This document shows, in pieces, positions 35,041 to 47,799 of a DNA stretch of 64,000 nucleotides (within the stretch, counting starts at the first letter, position 1; the number at the start of each line of letters is the position of its first letter). Below the pieces are notes generated by a model that was not told the origin of the DNA, searched no databases, and saw only the letters and a list, made by a program, of their open reading frames with translations. The translations under genes were made by a program, and so were the position numbers. Origin of the DNA: Sipunculus nudus (Eukaryota > Annelida > Sipuncula > Golfingiida > Sipunculidae). The stretch spans positions 51,461,370 through 51,525,369 of the forward strand of contig CM049307.1 in the NCBI GenBank assembly GCA_026874595.1, written 5' to 3'.

Positions 35041-35870
35041 ACTGCTTATTTTGATATCTGGGCCCTGTTTCTTGACTTTTAATTAGTACGAGCCAGATGG
35101 ACATTTTACTGAATTGTTGTGCCTCCTTTCCAGTTTGACATTCGCAAACTTTACTTTTGGCATTTACAATTACTCTTTTATTAAAGATTATTTTGTTGGA
35201 GGTAACCGCTACCATTTACTATATTTTAATATAAACATCTGCAGAATTCCATTCCGCTTTCGGATTATGTGACACGGAATTATCGCACGCTTCTTCTGAT
35301 TTTTTTCCTGGCGGTAACCAGGCCCGGTGACCACTGCACTTGCGAGCCCTAGGTGCGTTATCTATCCCATTGCTGTGTCGAACCCCCGAAGCAGGGCCGG
35401 CCAGCACGATCTTCCCATTAAGTCTATTTTAGTCTCTTACACCATCTTCAGAGAGATATTACTCACAAACCATCAATTAATAATAACGGTTAACATTTTG
35501 TTTCATAGAATTATTTCATGCGAATTTTAATCATTTGTTAACTTTTCCGCAATTTTAAATGAAGAAATATTAGAAGGAAAGATGATAAATATATGATAAA
35601 AATACCTGAAATGTATGTATGTACTAAGATGACATTATTGTTAAATATAATCGGGATATGTAATATATCGTGTTTCTGTAATAAAATCATAAGACCCACA
35701 ACGAAGGCGTCATTTCTATATAGCAAATCTAATAATTGTAAGACATTCCGATTATTTTAAGTACGTCTTAGGTTGTTTCCAGATAAATTAGATCATCTTA
35801 AACACCGGTCTGCACGTATCTCCGGGTGGCCGAGGACCCATAATTATAAACAGCAGATATGTGGAGCATG
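35041..35870. other. Non-coding stretch, no feature seen
   Basis: A less AT-rich segment (35,300-35,410) contains GGGTTCGACACAGC on minus, weakly tRNA-like, but no convincing SINE head. Confidence 0.4.
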
Positions 35871-35871
35871 A

Positions 35872-36215
<344 letters not shown>

Positions 36216-36221
36216 TGTGTT

Positions 36222-36482
36222 ATCAGACCATTGAGAGGTACTTATAATTTTTAACAATCTTAACTCCAACATTGTTGATACACACTTTAATTATTACATT
36301 ACACCCTTTCCTAAAATCGAATAAAACTTACTTTGTTTTTTTTTTCATCATTTAATAGAAGGTTATGATTGACAACATTTAGTCAGATATAATATCTCTT
36401 GCCTATAAGGCAATTCATTGTCATCAGAAACGAGTCCTAAGGTCACTGTGTCATCTGCATATTTAATCATTTTACTAATCTA
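36222..36482 (-). pseudogene. LINE reverse-transcriptase fragment (YADD region)
   Basis: On the minus strand the sequence encodes MIKYADDTVTLGLVSDDNE, with the catalytic YADD at 36,461-36,450, then YRQEILYLTKCC, a stop, and in another stretch VLFDFRKGCNVI, ending VKNYKYLS. This order (YADD, Tyr-rich linker, DFR, KYLG) is the palm and thumb of Rex/CR1/Jockey-type LINE reverse transcriptases and differs from the L1-like elements elsewhere in the window. The WC-N-L-LN segment normally lying between the two parts is missing. The fragment abuts the tandem-core element at 36,490. Confidence 0.72.
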
Positions 36483-36489
36483 ATCTAAT

Positions 36490-37290
36490 GCAAGCATCGT
36501 TGTGTTGACCTGACATCGAGCGTATATCTTATTGGAGCGTAGTGGTGTTAAAGACACAAGGAACGATGTAAAGTAAACTGTTTTACTGGTTCCCGCGTCC
36601 ATATATTTGCATGTATGCCAGATATAGAGGACCAGGAAATCAGCCTAGCCGAACAGATCGCGAGGGAACGCGATGTTATCGTGAGGGAACGCGATGTTAT
36701 CGCGAGGGAACGCGAAAAAGATCGCGAGAGAACGCGAAAAGATCGCGTGAGAACGCGAAAAGATCGCGAGGGAACGCGAAAAGATCGCGAGGGAAGGCAA
36801 TATTATCGCGAGGGAAGGCGAAAAGATCGCGAGGGTAGGCGAAAAGATCGCGAGGGAACGCGATATTATCGCGAGGGAAGGCGAAAGATCGTGAGGGAAG
36901 GCGAAAAGATCGCGAGGGAACGCGATATTATCGCGAGGGAAAGCGAAAAGATCGCGAGGGAAGGCGAAAAGATCGCGAGGGAACGCGATATTATCGCGAG
37001 GGAAGGCGAAAAGATCGCGAGGGAAGGCGAAAAGATCGCGAGGGAACGCGATATTATCGCAAGGGAACGCGAAAAGATCGCGAGGGAACGCGAAAAGATC
37101 GCGAGGGAACGCGATATTATCGCAAGGGAAGGCGAAAAGATCGCGAGGGAACGCGAAAAGATCGCGAGTGAACGCGATATTATCGCGAGGGAAGGCGAAA
37201 AGATCGCGAGGGAACGCGAAAAGATCGCGAGGGAACGCGATAATAACCCAGAAAAAAATATCACGTATGTCACTTTAGGGGCTCCATATT
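36490..37290 (+). mobile_element. Tandem-core element 'TCGCGA', copy 2
   Basis: Partner of 30,283-30,695 in opposite orientation. The left flank includes TTGACCTGACATCG, GTGGTGTTAAAGACAC and GGTTCCCGCGTCC; the right flank ends GTCACTTTAGGGGCTCC. The core (36,657-37,243) has 28 units of 21 bp, consensus TCGCGAGGGAACGCGA plus five bases that are either TATTA-like or AAAGA-like. From about 36,915 on, one TATTA unit alternates with two AAAGA units, a 63-bp higher-order period. Because 21 is a multiple of three, both strands stay open (225 codons plus, 135 codons minus). I treat these as by-products rather than genes. Confidence 0.8.
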
Positions 37291-37600
37291 AATGTCCATA
37301 AAAAAGCAATAATTTCCTTAATTTCCTTAATTTACGCATGAATCTTGGCATCAGAGTATTAAAATTGCTGTATGAGTGCGCGTGCATGAGTGCATGAATT
37401 TGTGTGTATGTGTATGTGTATGTTTTACTTCTGAAGAAATTAAAACCTACAATTACTTCACCACATAGAAGTTATTATAACCAAATGTCATGTACAGATA
37501 TATGGTCATATATTCATGTTCCACATTTCATATAATGGTACGTATCTCTTAATTTTTCACATCTCGTAAACAATAATAAGCATTCATTTTTCGTATTTCA
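37291..37600. other. Short non-coding stretch
   Basis: Between the tandem-core element and the decayed LINE. It has ATGTGTATGTGT-like repeats at 37,395-37,425. No gene. Confidence 0.5.
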
Positions 37601-37739
37601 TTTACAAATATGAATTTATCTACTTGCTCTTCCTGAAATATCTTGTTTCCTTTGTTATATTTTTCAAAATACTATAAATTAATTTACATTTACAATAAGA
37701 GAGCTATTAAAATCCGCTCTTCATCATACTTATGGATCT

Positions 37740-40700
37740 GCTGATATATTTTTAGCAAGCAGGATGAACTTATTCACGGTATTTAATTGCCTTGTCGATA
37801 GTGGTTCATCTGCGTTATTAATTGTGTAGCCTATAATAAGCCTACATTTCATTTAAAATCATACTCTTGTTAATCTGAGATGAGATATAATTTTCTACAT
37901 AGCTCAAGAAAGGACTCCACTTATTGCAAGTAGAAAAAAGGTGTTTCCACATACATGACCTTCGGACAATCTCTGCACTTATTTGAGTCGGATTTACCCA
38001 ATTTTTTTCTTAAGTATTCTTGTTTGCTAAATATTGTGTATAATTTTCTATTATTTAACCCGTAATCTGGTTTCTTTTGTGCATGAATATATGTTTTTCC
38101 ATAATCTCTTTGTGAATATAAATCCTGAATATTTCTTTTCCCAAAAGTTTTGGGCCTGAGGTATATCTACCTTGACAGCTGCAAAGGAAAGTTGGAATTT
38201 ATGAGCCGACCGATCATGGATGAAAATATCTCTAAAAAAATGGGAGGCCCTCTTGTGTCGCCATCGATGATATTTTTACAGTTATTTATTGCTGTTTTTA
38301 ACGATATTATACCCCAGAAGTCTATTAGGACTGTTATTTAGCTTTTGTAATATATATTCATACGGTACTATTTCGCCATTACTCCTTACGTGTTAAACAA
38401 TGATAATCTCTGCCTTGATCCATTCTTGAATAAATAGTGGTTTGTTTCTATATGTTAATTTTTGTTATTCCATATAACGATGTTTTGCGACGTATTCGCG
38501 TCCGATAATTTATTACTATCAAGCCAGACTTCTAAAATCTTAAAAAAAGATTATTAAATCGGTTCCCTAAGTATGATAATATAAGGTTGAACTTCCGAAA
38601 ACAGACAATGTCTCACCGGAGTTTCTCACGTTTCCTCTCTTCCAATACTTAGCAGTTTGGTCCATTTTAATAACAGGGCACGTTAAATATCTATAATATT
38701 TATCATCTTAATTCCTCCATATTCATAGTCGGACGTCAATACTTTAGGTTTGATTTTTTCAAAAGCTTTTTATTACTCGATTTTTTCCATAGAAATTTAT
38801 AAAAGCAGTCTATGGAAAGGCTATGGCGTGCATTAATTAAACAAACTGGGAGATAATAAAGGTTTTAGCTATGATAACTTTGCCAAATATAAAAAAAAAA
38901 ATTGTTCCCATTTCTTTATTTGACCTTGAATATTTTTCAACCTTAGCTTCCAACTCTCCTCAGATTCAGAGGCCGACTTAAAAATATCAAATTTGATACT
39001 TAGAATTTTTATTTTTGAATAAGGTTATAAAAGCCACTTAATGGTACAATGCTTGTTCTGTTCTTTTTTTCTCCTTCCAGTTCACAAACCTTCCATTTTT
39101 TGTTCATATTTCGGTTTAACCCTGAACATTCCAAAACTATTTTTATTATACCAAGGCTTTTATGAATATCATTCTAATATTTCATGAATAATGTAATATC
39201 TTCAGCGTATGAAGCAACTTTGAGGTTGTTGACTGAATGATTTTGATCTGGTAGTTTTATTCCTTATATTTCTTGATTTTGTCTAAGCTTTAAGGCAAGT
39301 ACTCCACACATATCACAAAGGCTAACGGGAAAATGGGTTACCTTTGTCGCACTGTTCTCTGAGTGGGAAACATCTTTGTAATCTATCCGTTATATTTTAT
39401 ACAGTCAAGACCAGATTCGAAAACATTCAAATGCCAAACTTATATCATTGTTATAAATCGTGTCGAAAGCCTTTGCGAAATCTAGCGCTATAATAGCTCC
39501 TTCTTTTTGATGATCATTAATGAAATTAATAATATCTCGAAATTGTCTTATTATTAATGAGATATTACAGCCCTTGATAAAACCTTCCTTATCAGGCGCC
39601 ATGATATGATAGAAATCCTTCTGCAGTCGGAGTGCTAGGGCTTTGGCTATTAGCTTAAAATCTGTATGTGTGATACTGATTGGTCGCCAGTTACCCAGAT
39701 CTTCTGTCGTTAGGCCCTTTCCCTAAAATAAAAGAAGAATGACCCCTTTTCACTGCGGTAACGATAATTTCCCGCTTTCGAAAGCCGCATTACCAAAAGC
39801 ATTTTTTCAAAGTCTGTGGTGAGGCTTTCGAGGCCCGGACCTGAGACTTTTTCATTTAACGTAGTTCTGTATTAATATCTGTGGAAGTTACGAGCCCTTC
39901 ATGTCTTTTTTTTTATTTTTAAGCCTTAGCTCGGTATATTGATGTTCGTTGTGAGGTCGAAAGCCTCCAAGGAATCTGGGGAATCTGGAGAATCTGAAGC
40001 CTTATAGAAGTGGCTATAAAATCTGAATTGAGCGTGTAATATGTCAGACTGATTAGAAATTAAATTCACATTTTTTTAACACGAAATAAAGTTACTTGAG
40101 GCAGGTGCTATTTCTAAACTATGAAAATACTGTGTGTCTTTTATTTCGCCATCTTCGTTCCATAATATTGCTCTTATTCGAGCACTTCTTGCTTCTTGCA
40201 TGTAGTAAATGGCCTGTCTTACTTGAGTAATCTTTGTTTGAATGATTTTATTCGAGGGATCATTTGTTAGCTGTTTTCCAGGTTAAAAAGGTTATTAGGA
40301 GCCTGTTGTTGTTATTTTTTCCATTTCTTAGTTTTATTTTTTCAGTATCCTAATGTTAACTAATTATTTTTACTTTACAAAATTCCTATAAGAGCTGTGC
40401 GTTATTTGTAAACAAATTATTATTACTTTTTAAAATCTGTTATCAAGTCATTTAAGTTGTTTAGATATTTTTCTTCTCTAAGTAGGGAGTTGTTAACCTT
40501 CCAGTAGGAGGGTCCTCGTGTCCCTTCATTCAGTGAAAATATGATTTAAACCGCTTTGTGGTCTGTACATGGATATCGTTCTATATCGCAACTTTTGACC
40601 ATGTTCAGTAGTGTGTCTATAACACAACTGTAATCGCTTCTTCTTGCGATAAAGGGATAAGTTCTGCACCAGGTGTATGCCTTATTCTCGTCCTTTTAAA

Positions 40701-41115
40701 AGATGCAACGTGTCATTTAATGCGAGATCGATAATTAATTAGTTAAATAATTCGTTCTTCTTTTTTACCATGGTCGTTACCGGTTACAATATCTAGAGAA
40801 TCTTCTAACGTATAGTTGAATTTCCCAAGTAATGCTAGGTAGTCCGTACTTGATTGTTGTTGTTAGGTTTTTCATTTGCCTTAAATGAAATACCCAGTAA
40901 TCTTCCATAAGATATTTTAACTACCTCGTGATAATCGTCGATCATTTCTACCACCTCTTTGCTAACCGATATTACTAGACCATTATAATGTTAACAACTG
41001 CACAGCGTTTCAATTTATTCAATTTTTGTCATGGTATGTCTCTCACAAACATGCAATACCAACCTTAAACGATTTTAACTTATTAATGATTGCACGTCAT
41101 CTTAATTTGGACCGC
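37740..41115 (-). pseudogene. Heavily decayed LINE ORF2 (endonuclease and reverse transcriptase)
   Basis: Read on minus: an endonuclease piece with KSFKVGIACL, a stop, then ETY near 41,070-41,040; VVKISYGRLLGISFK; LALLGKFN (40,834-40,817, Asp of GDFN changed to Lys); and YPCTDHKAV (40,549). The reverse transcriptase follows with LGNWRPISITHTDFKLIAKA (39,693 onward), EGFIKGCNI, LDFAKAFD (39,480) and a catalytic box reading YAED instead of YADD (39,209-39,198). The 3' part has YIHAQKKPDYGLNNRKLY and SDSNKCRDCPKV (37,985). Stops and shifts occur throughout. The order matches a complete L1-like ORF2, much older than the 22-27 kb copy and from another subfamily. Confidence 0.8.
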
Positions 41116-41171
41116 AGTCCGTGACAATTCGGACCTACTAAGTAAGAATCCGGTAGACAAAACAGGTTCGT

Positions 41172-41560
41172 CTACTTCGAAACTTGTGATGTCTTCTGTT
41201 GTTCTCTTACAAGAGCGCGTGGTGGGTCATCTGGCTTTGATTTTCGTGTTTTCCTTGATTGGATGGCGACGACTGATTGGCGCGCTATTGTACGGTAAAT
41301 CAGGCAGTGTATGAGGTTGACTGTCTTTATCTGTTGACCAGGAGATGCGATCACGGACTGACTATCCGATACCACCTCCAGCTCACATTCTGCATCACCG
41401 GTTTTATGGCTTCTTTCAAACACGCCTTGCATTTAATTGCATTTAAATCAAAGCATTCTCCATACATTGCATTCAGACGTTCTGTATCGTTATTTTGTTC
41501 GCGGTGAAAGACGGACGCCTCAAAGAGACCCATTAATATTTTCTTAGGCTGGGGTGTCAT
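41172..41560 (-). pseudogene. Possible ORF1 remnant upstream of the decayed LINE
   Basis: Two overlapping minus-strand frames (41,560-41,351 and 41,432-41,172) lie directly 5' of the decayed ORF2, where an ORF1 would be expected. They are polar and moderately basic (PKKILMGLFEAS, QSRKTRKSKPDD). I recognise no ORF1 domain. The call rests on position only. Confidence 0.25.
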
Positions 41561-41654
41561 AGGCCTAGTAATTTGAACACATCTTCCCCTCGTTTTCCAT
41601 CGGGCAAGTTAGCCGTTATTGTCACGGTCACATTCGTAAAATCATTTTGGAGCG

Positions 41655-42000
41655 TAATGGGGCTGTCCCATTAAGGTGACTCTACAGGCCATTACAGGCC
41701 ACCAGGCTGTCGCCTCATGGTCGCCGGAGGGCAGCCTCTATTGTTGCCTGTAGTCGCCTGAAGTCGCCCGAAGTCGCCTCTGGATTTTAAACATGTTCAA
41801 AATTCTCAGGCGACAGCTTTCTTTGTCGCCATCGAGCCAGGCCCGTCTTCTACTGGCGTAGGTGCTGTCGTAGGCTGTCGCCAGCTGACGCGGGTTGTCG
41901 TAGGTCCTGTCGTAGGCTGTCGCCTGGTGACTTGGGTTGTCTTGTGTGTTGTCGTGGGATGTTGTTAATTCACATCCAAGATATTCAAGAGCTTTCTTTT
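41655..42000. repeat. GTCGCC-rich repeat block
   Basis: Dense copies of GTCGCC and its complement (for example AAGTCGCCCGAAGTCGCC at 41,761, GGCTGTCGCC at 41,875 and 41,915), preceded by GGGGCTGTCCCATTAAGG at 41,660. The texture resembles the subterminal region of a Harbinger-like DNA transposon, as at 16.6 kb, but I cannot find the second terminus. A 98-codon minus frame crossing it is repeat-derived. Confidence 0.4.
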
Positions 42001-42955
42001 TTTTCATCATTGATGTAGAGAGAGGTATTCCCACAATAATGACACGCGTAGTAGATGGTTCGCCCCATCACCCCCTAACAGCATGTGTACATGCCAAACA
42101 AAAACCTTGCACAGTAGAATAAATTGCCTGCTAACCAACCAGGGCGACGCGGCTGACCGCCAACTCGAGAGGCAAAAATAAATATTCCGACTCACCAGCT
42201 TACCGACCGTTACCGTTCAGTGCACCTTCCTGATACAATGTCCAAAGGAAAATGTTATTAAGAAAATGTGATGAACAGACGTGTGGTATTCTTGTAAAAA
42301 AACTTGAAAAACACGAAAGAGGCGATCTAATCATGACCAGTAGACCCGACTGGAACCGGAAGTACCCCTGTATACCTCTATATATGACAAATGTGAAGTT
42401 GAATATACGTTTACATATGGAGCTTGAAAAATAAAGGTCCTTGGGGGCGCGTTGCATGTCATTGAATACTCATTCCTGTGTTAAATTCGATTAAACTTAT
42501 CTCCGGTATCTCTTGACCATATTATAAATGTTATGGCTAATGACATATGAATATAATTAAGGTCTCATCTATGGAAGTATCAGATATGACCCAACCCCTC
42601 TGTTACATTATATGAACTAATCCCTTGTGCGCATGGACAGCATTTTAGAGCCACGGCGCAAAAATACGGAAAAAGATTTTTTTTTCAACCAGTTTATATA
42701 ATGTAGGACGTAGAATAAGAAGAAATATGACGGAAACCATTACCATGGATCCTAATTTATGCACCACTAAAATCTTTAACATAAGTGCAACGTTATAGCT
42801 ACTGCAAAGCCGGGGAACTTTGTATTTAAAATAAGGTTGAATACAAATACTTACTAGAATACGGGTACTCGACAAGCGACTACGTATATCCGCCGAAATT
42901 AGAGTGGGACGGGTGAGGTGAGGCATGGATTGAGTGAAAAGAGGAAATAGAGGGA
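42001..42955. other. Non-coding stretch, no feature seen
   Basis: No recognisable domain in either strand and no tandem structure. Confidence 0.45.
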
Positions 42956-42989
42956 CATGTATTGCATATTAGCATAGATGACTGCCACG

Positions 42990-43700
42990 CAAACATGATT
43001 ATAGGTGACGCCACCTGTTATTTGAAAGAGAAAGCTATCTAAGATGTATACACATGCCGAATTTCAGGCGGATCGGTAAACAACTGCCGAGATGTGAGTG
43101 ATTTTACCCCAGACAGACAAGCAGATGAACACCATGCTATTAACAGTTGCAGGTGGCACCACCAGTTTTGTGTATGATTAAGAACTATGTTAGTATCTAT
43201 AAACATGCCAAATTCAAGCGGACACATCACATGAGTCCTATGATATTTTCATTATTGTCCGCACCATAAACATAATTGTAAGTGGCGCCATCTGTCATAT
43301 AAACAAGAGCTTTATCCGCGATGGATACACATGCCAAAATTAAGGCGGATAAGTCAAACCATTGCCGAGATATGAGTGAATTTAGACCCAGGCAGATGAA
43401 CAGACGGACGCTTTGCAAAAATGGTTGCAGGTTGCGCCGCCATTTTAGCATATACCGAAGAACCATGTACGATCGATTCACATGTACAATTTCAGGCCAA
43501 TACGTCAAACCAGTCCTGAGATATTAGCATGGTTGAATGCAGCGTAAACATGTTTATAGGTGGCGCCACCTGTCATATAAACGATAACTCTATTCCGAGA
43601 TGTATACCCATGCAAAATGTCAGGTGGATAATTCAAACCACTGCAGAGATATAATTGATTGTTACCCAAGGCAGATGAACTGCAAAATGAAGGCGCAGCA
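42990..43700 (+). repeat. Tandem repeat family with GGTGGCGCCACC palindrome
   Basis: Anchors GGTG-CGCCACC or close variants occur near 43,002, 43,153, 43,283, 43,432 and 43,560, alternately about 150 and 130 bp apart, giving a dimeric period near 280 bp. Each dimer has GATGTATACACATGCC-AA-TT-AGGCGGAT and a ...GACAGACAAGCAGATGAAC-like block. The monomer differs from the 340-bp family apart from the palindrome. Confidence 0.7.
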
Positions 43701-43719
43701 GTTCACACGTTACACGTTC

Positions 43720-44680
43720 ATAATTGCGAGATTCGTAAAATTCCGTCCAATGGTTACGGAGGAGTATTCCGGAAACCTATGCGGGGGCTGCGTCCGGCTG
43801 AAAACATAGTATACGCAAAACTCTGTTTTTTTTGCGTGATAACAATTACTAACAGATAAAATGATTACAGGAATTTCATCTTAACTCTAATCTGATATTG
43901 TGCACGTTGTAAAATTGACCATAACCAAGTTCTCACGTCAAATTCTTTCATGAGAAGCCTAAAAATAATATAGACATGAAAACAATTGATTGAAAGCGTG
44001 TTTCACAACTAGTCAAATCAACACACGACATTGCCGGGGGATGTTTCTTCTTCGTGAGCAATAGAAATTGTCCAGCATCAGAAAATTTCATTTGAAACAA
44101 TGTTTATTTTCTGAGTTTGATATACATGTGTATTCTGATTATTTAAAACTTCTCAAAGTAACCATTGCAGGATGTTTCATCTTATTCCGCATCCTGTGGC
44201 AGCTTGGGTTGCCCATGTTTATAAGAATAAAAAAACATACCGCCCTAAGTTGTCGAACTCACAGCATACAGGTTGTAATCGAATTTGAACTGAAACGAAA
44301 GTATGCATGCATATCAGATATATATTTAGATACCTGATAATTGCAAACAGATTAAAGCTGGACTCCTGTGGTACCACAAATCTATTGGACTTCCAATATG
44401 AATACACCTCACATTTTCCATATTAATAGCCAATACTTTCAATAGATCTATATATAAATAGAAAACACCACTGCTTAAAACTTCTTGTGTGCCATTGTTC
44501 GAGTACCACCAGGTAAAACCAGTCCTAGCGACCTGTCTCCACCCGGCAATCATAGGAATTCACCGTGCTTTGAATGGAATGCAAATGAAGAACAGCATAA
44601 CAGAAGGGTACCAATTAGTCCCTATGTATATCTCAAACGCTCCATGCCGGGAAAGTGGGCTACACGGAATAACATTGTTT
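43720..44680. other. Non-coding stretch, no feature seen
   Basis: No gene recognised. Open frames up to 89 codons lack any known motif. Confidence 0.45.
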
Positions 44681-44682
44681 TT

Positions 44683-45925
44683 AGCTTAGCTGACTGTAAG
44701 TCATCTGAGCTTTAGCGATCATTCTTTGTCCGTCGTCCGTCCGGTCGTCTAGCGGGCCGGCCGTCTGTCCGTTAAAAGGGCACAAATCGTTATCGATGGA
44801 CCTAGAATCTTCTAACTTGACATCCAGAGAGGTCCATAAAAATTTGTTGACGATTTTTTTCTCTATTTTTGAGACCAATAAAGATGTGGTCTTCTTTTAA
44901 CATGGCACAAATTGTAACCCGTCGACCTAGAATCTTCTGCTTTGACATGCAGAGAGGTCCAGACAAATTCTCCTAGGAAACGTGAAATTAGGTCTCTGTT
45001 ACCCATTTTCTTCCAACTATGGGGCTCCTAAATACCCTCCCAAAAATAATGGAAAATTTCATACAATTGCTCAAGTATCTGAACAGCTAATGCATTGATC
45101 ACCATGATTCATTGCATGGATATCGATCATTGAGTATTTCATCAGTTTCTGCAGACTGGTGGCGTCACCTGTATTTTTTACAATTGTTTTCTCTATTTTC
45201 TAGAACTTTAAAGATGCGGTCTACTGTTAACAGGGCACAAATCGTAACCGCTTGACCAAGAATCTTTTTACTTGACATCCAGAGAGGTCCATTAAAAATC
45301 TCCTTGGAAACCTGAAACTAGGTCTCTGTTACCCATATTCTTCCAGCTATCGGGCTCCGAAGTACACCCAAGTATAATGGAAATTTTCATACAATTGCTC
45401 AAGTATCTAAACAACTAATACATGTGAATTGATCATGGAGTGTTTCATCGGTTTTTGCAGACAGGTGGCGCCACCTGTATTTAAAAATTTTTTTTTACGA
45501 TTTTTGTCTCTATTTTCGAAACCTTTAAAGATATGGTCACCCTTTAAAAGGGCACAACTCTTTACCGAAATTAGGTCCCTGTTACCCTATTCTTCCAGCT
45601 ATGGTGCTGCCAATTAGCCCTCAGAATACTGCAAAATTTTATAAACTTGATCACCATGATCACTGGAGCTCGGTTCTTTCAACTTGACATCAAAGGAGGT
45701 CCATGAAAAGTCTCCAAAGAAACCAGAAACTAGATCCCTGTTACCCACATCTTCGAAGCTATCTTCATGATTGTCATCAAATTTGGTGTGCTTATGGGTC
45801 TTGATGAACTTGAGCTTATTTGCATGAACTATGATGCCACCTACATTATCTTTTTATTTGCCTGTGCAAGGTCATATTGTCAACATGTCAGTCGGCTGAG
45901 TGTCATGACCCATGGGTCACTTGTT
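44683..45925 (-). repeat. 340-bp family, inverted shorter copy
   Basis: It begins with an AGCTTAGCTGACT...TCATCTGAGCT hairpin (44,683-44,711) and a CCGTC tract, then monomers with GACCTAGAATCTTCT, TTGACATCCAGAGAGGTCCA, ACCTGAAA-TAGGTCTCTGTTACCCA and GGTGGCGCCACCTGTAT (45,161 and 45,464). It ends with GCTGAGTGTCATGACCCATGG (broken at one base) near 45,895-45,920. It is the reverse complement of the 32-35 kb element's ends and monomers, with about three or four units instead of eight. Confidence 0.85.
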
Positions 45926-45935
45926 ACTGTATTAC

Positions 45936-47755
45936 AAAATAAACATTAGATAGATACAATGTTTTTATGGAATCATCCGATTAGGCGCTAATCTCAGCCT
46001 CAGTGCCAGACAATCATAAAAAAACGCACTTTGTCTGAGTGAATATTATGAATATTAATTATATGCAAAGATACCTTTGTCTCAATCTAATTACATTAAT
46101 GTGGGCGATCCGATATTACACACTACAGCCTCCCCGAAGAAGAACGCACTGGCACTGGAAACGTCACACACTGGCATCATGCGGAATCCTGAAAACAGAA
46201 CTTGAGCCTTCCTTTATTTACTTGTCATTATTAATCCTGCAAGTTGTTTGTTATAATAATTAAAATCATTACTGGACCTCAATAAATACGTTAGGAGCAG
46301 ACTCTGGCTTTGACCAAGTAATAAATAATAAATTATATATATACATATACATATATTAATCATAACCTAATCTTTAATCTTTAATTTAATTTGTATCAAT
46401 GTCAGTATATACAATTAAATACATTTATCCGGTTGGAAAAAAAGTCCAAGGAAATAACTGCTCTGGTTCTTGGCCCCCTGTGACCTTGCCGCTGTCTGAT
46501 ATACAAGGTCGAATCTTGGTCAGAGTCTTGCAGGACTCAGATTCAAACAAATTACATCTCATATTTCATCTCATTAAATCTCATTACTGTGTAGACGAAA
46601 TACAAAGCCTTGCTCAAGGGGACCCCGATTCAGGCTATATTACGATGTCAGTTTAAATAAACATAAGACCACTTCCCCGAATTTCAATTTTATACGGCGT
46701 GGTTCCACCAGATTTAGGTTGCATCACCAGCAGTGGATAGGAACTTATCTTATGTATAATATACAGCTAGAGCTACGGCTACAGATTAACAAATATTTGC
46801 TGCACTTACCGATACTCTGACAGTAATTTCCCAAACAAGTAATATCGACTGAATGATTCAGGTGTATATCAAAAACTGTATTATCAATGCGCAGTAGTGA
46901 GCATGAATTAGCTGATTTTATTCATAGGTAGATTGGTAGATCAAGCGGAAGTTCAGACCCAGTATTAAACGATAATCATTATAAATTGTTTAAAACAAGG
47001 TAACCCTAAAATTGCCATCATAGTCATGCCCCCTCTGCTCCCGCACCTCCCATCTATCGAGTGATCATACCGGAAGAAGCATTTTATTAGACACGAAGAG
47101 CTATTAATTTTCGTCAGTTTATGTTTTTTCATTTGTCGCTTCTGTCTTCCATTTGGCCCGGCAATATTGAAAATCCAAGCTTGAAAATTATTATAAAAAA
47201 ATTTGTCACGTCGTGAAAAAAGGAAAATACGTAAAATGTGACAATAGTTTTACGGCGCAGGCCAATTTCTGAGCCGCCTGTGCTCGTGTCCATATAAGGA
47301 GAAACACTCCAATTATATTTATTATTGGTCGATTCCGACCGCATCCACATCCGAATCTGTACCCTGAGAAATGTGAACAAAGGTTAAGCCACCTGTCTTT
47401 ATTTGTATGAGTCAGAATGCTGCTAATTAATGCACTTTTTAATTGGAAATAGGATCTAAACGTAGGTAGGTGATCACAATTACCCCTCCCCATCGCCCGC
47501 TCATGAGCGATAATGGGGAATAGGCTGTGGCTTGTTAGCCATTTGGAATAAAGATAAGGGCACAATTAAATACGGGTACAACTCTGTGATTAAGGACTTA
47601 TATTGTGCCCAAATGTTAGCTCTTAAAACTCTGTCATATTTCAGATGTAGCGCATACAGATAATGACAGAATTAAAAAATGAAATGCAAAAAAAAAAAAA
47701 AGAAATAGATGCTTCAGTAGACTTTTAAAAGCTTTCTTAACATATAATCCTGCCG
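45936..47755. other. Non-coding stretch, no feature seen
   Basis: Frames at 46,399-46,656 and 47,206-47,565 have no recognisable domain. No tandem structure. Confidence 0.45.
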
Positions 47756-47799
47756 TTCAGTAAAGTATGGACCAAACTAACAAACGATTGTTCTTTCTT

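Noticed and set aside
36657-37243. CRISPR-like array
   Set aside because: Units follow one another with only five bases between conserved parts, so there are no spacers, no cas genes, and the context is a eukaryotic genome. The same holds for the 31-bp minisatellites.
36615-37292. 225-codon frame of IAREREK-type repeats as a repetitive protein gene
   Set aside because: The unit length of 21 keeps both strands open automatically, the frame slips within the array, and there is no promoter, splice or domain support. The second copy of the element has no equivalent long frame.
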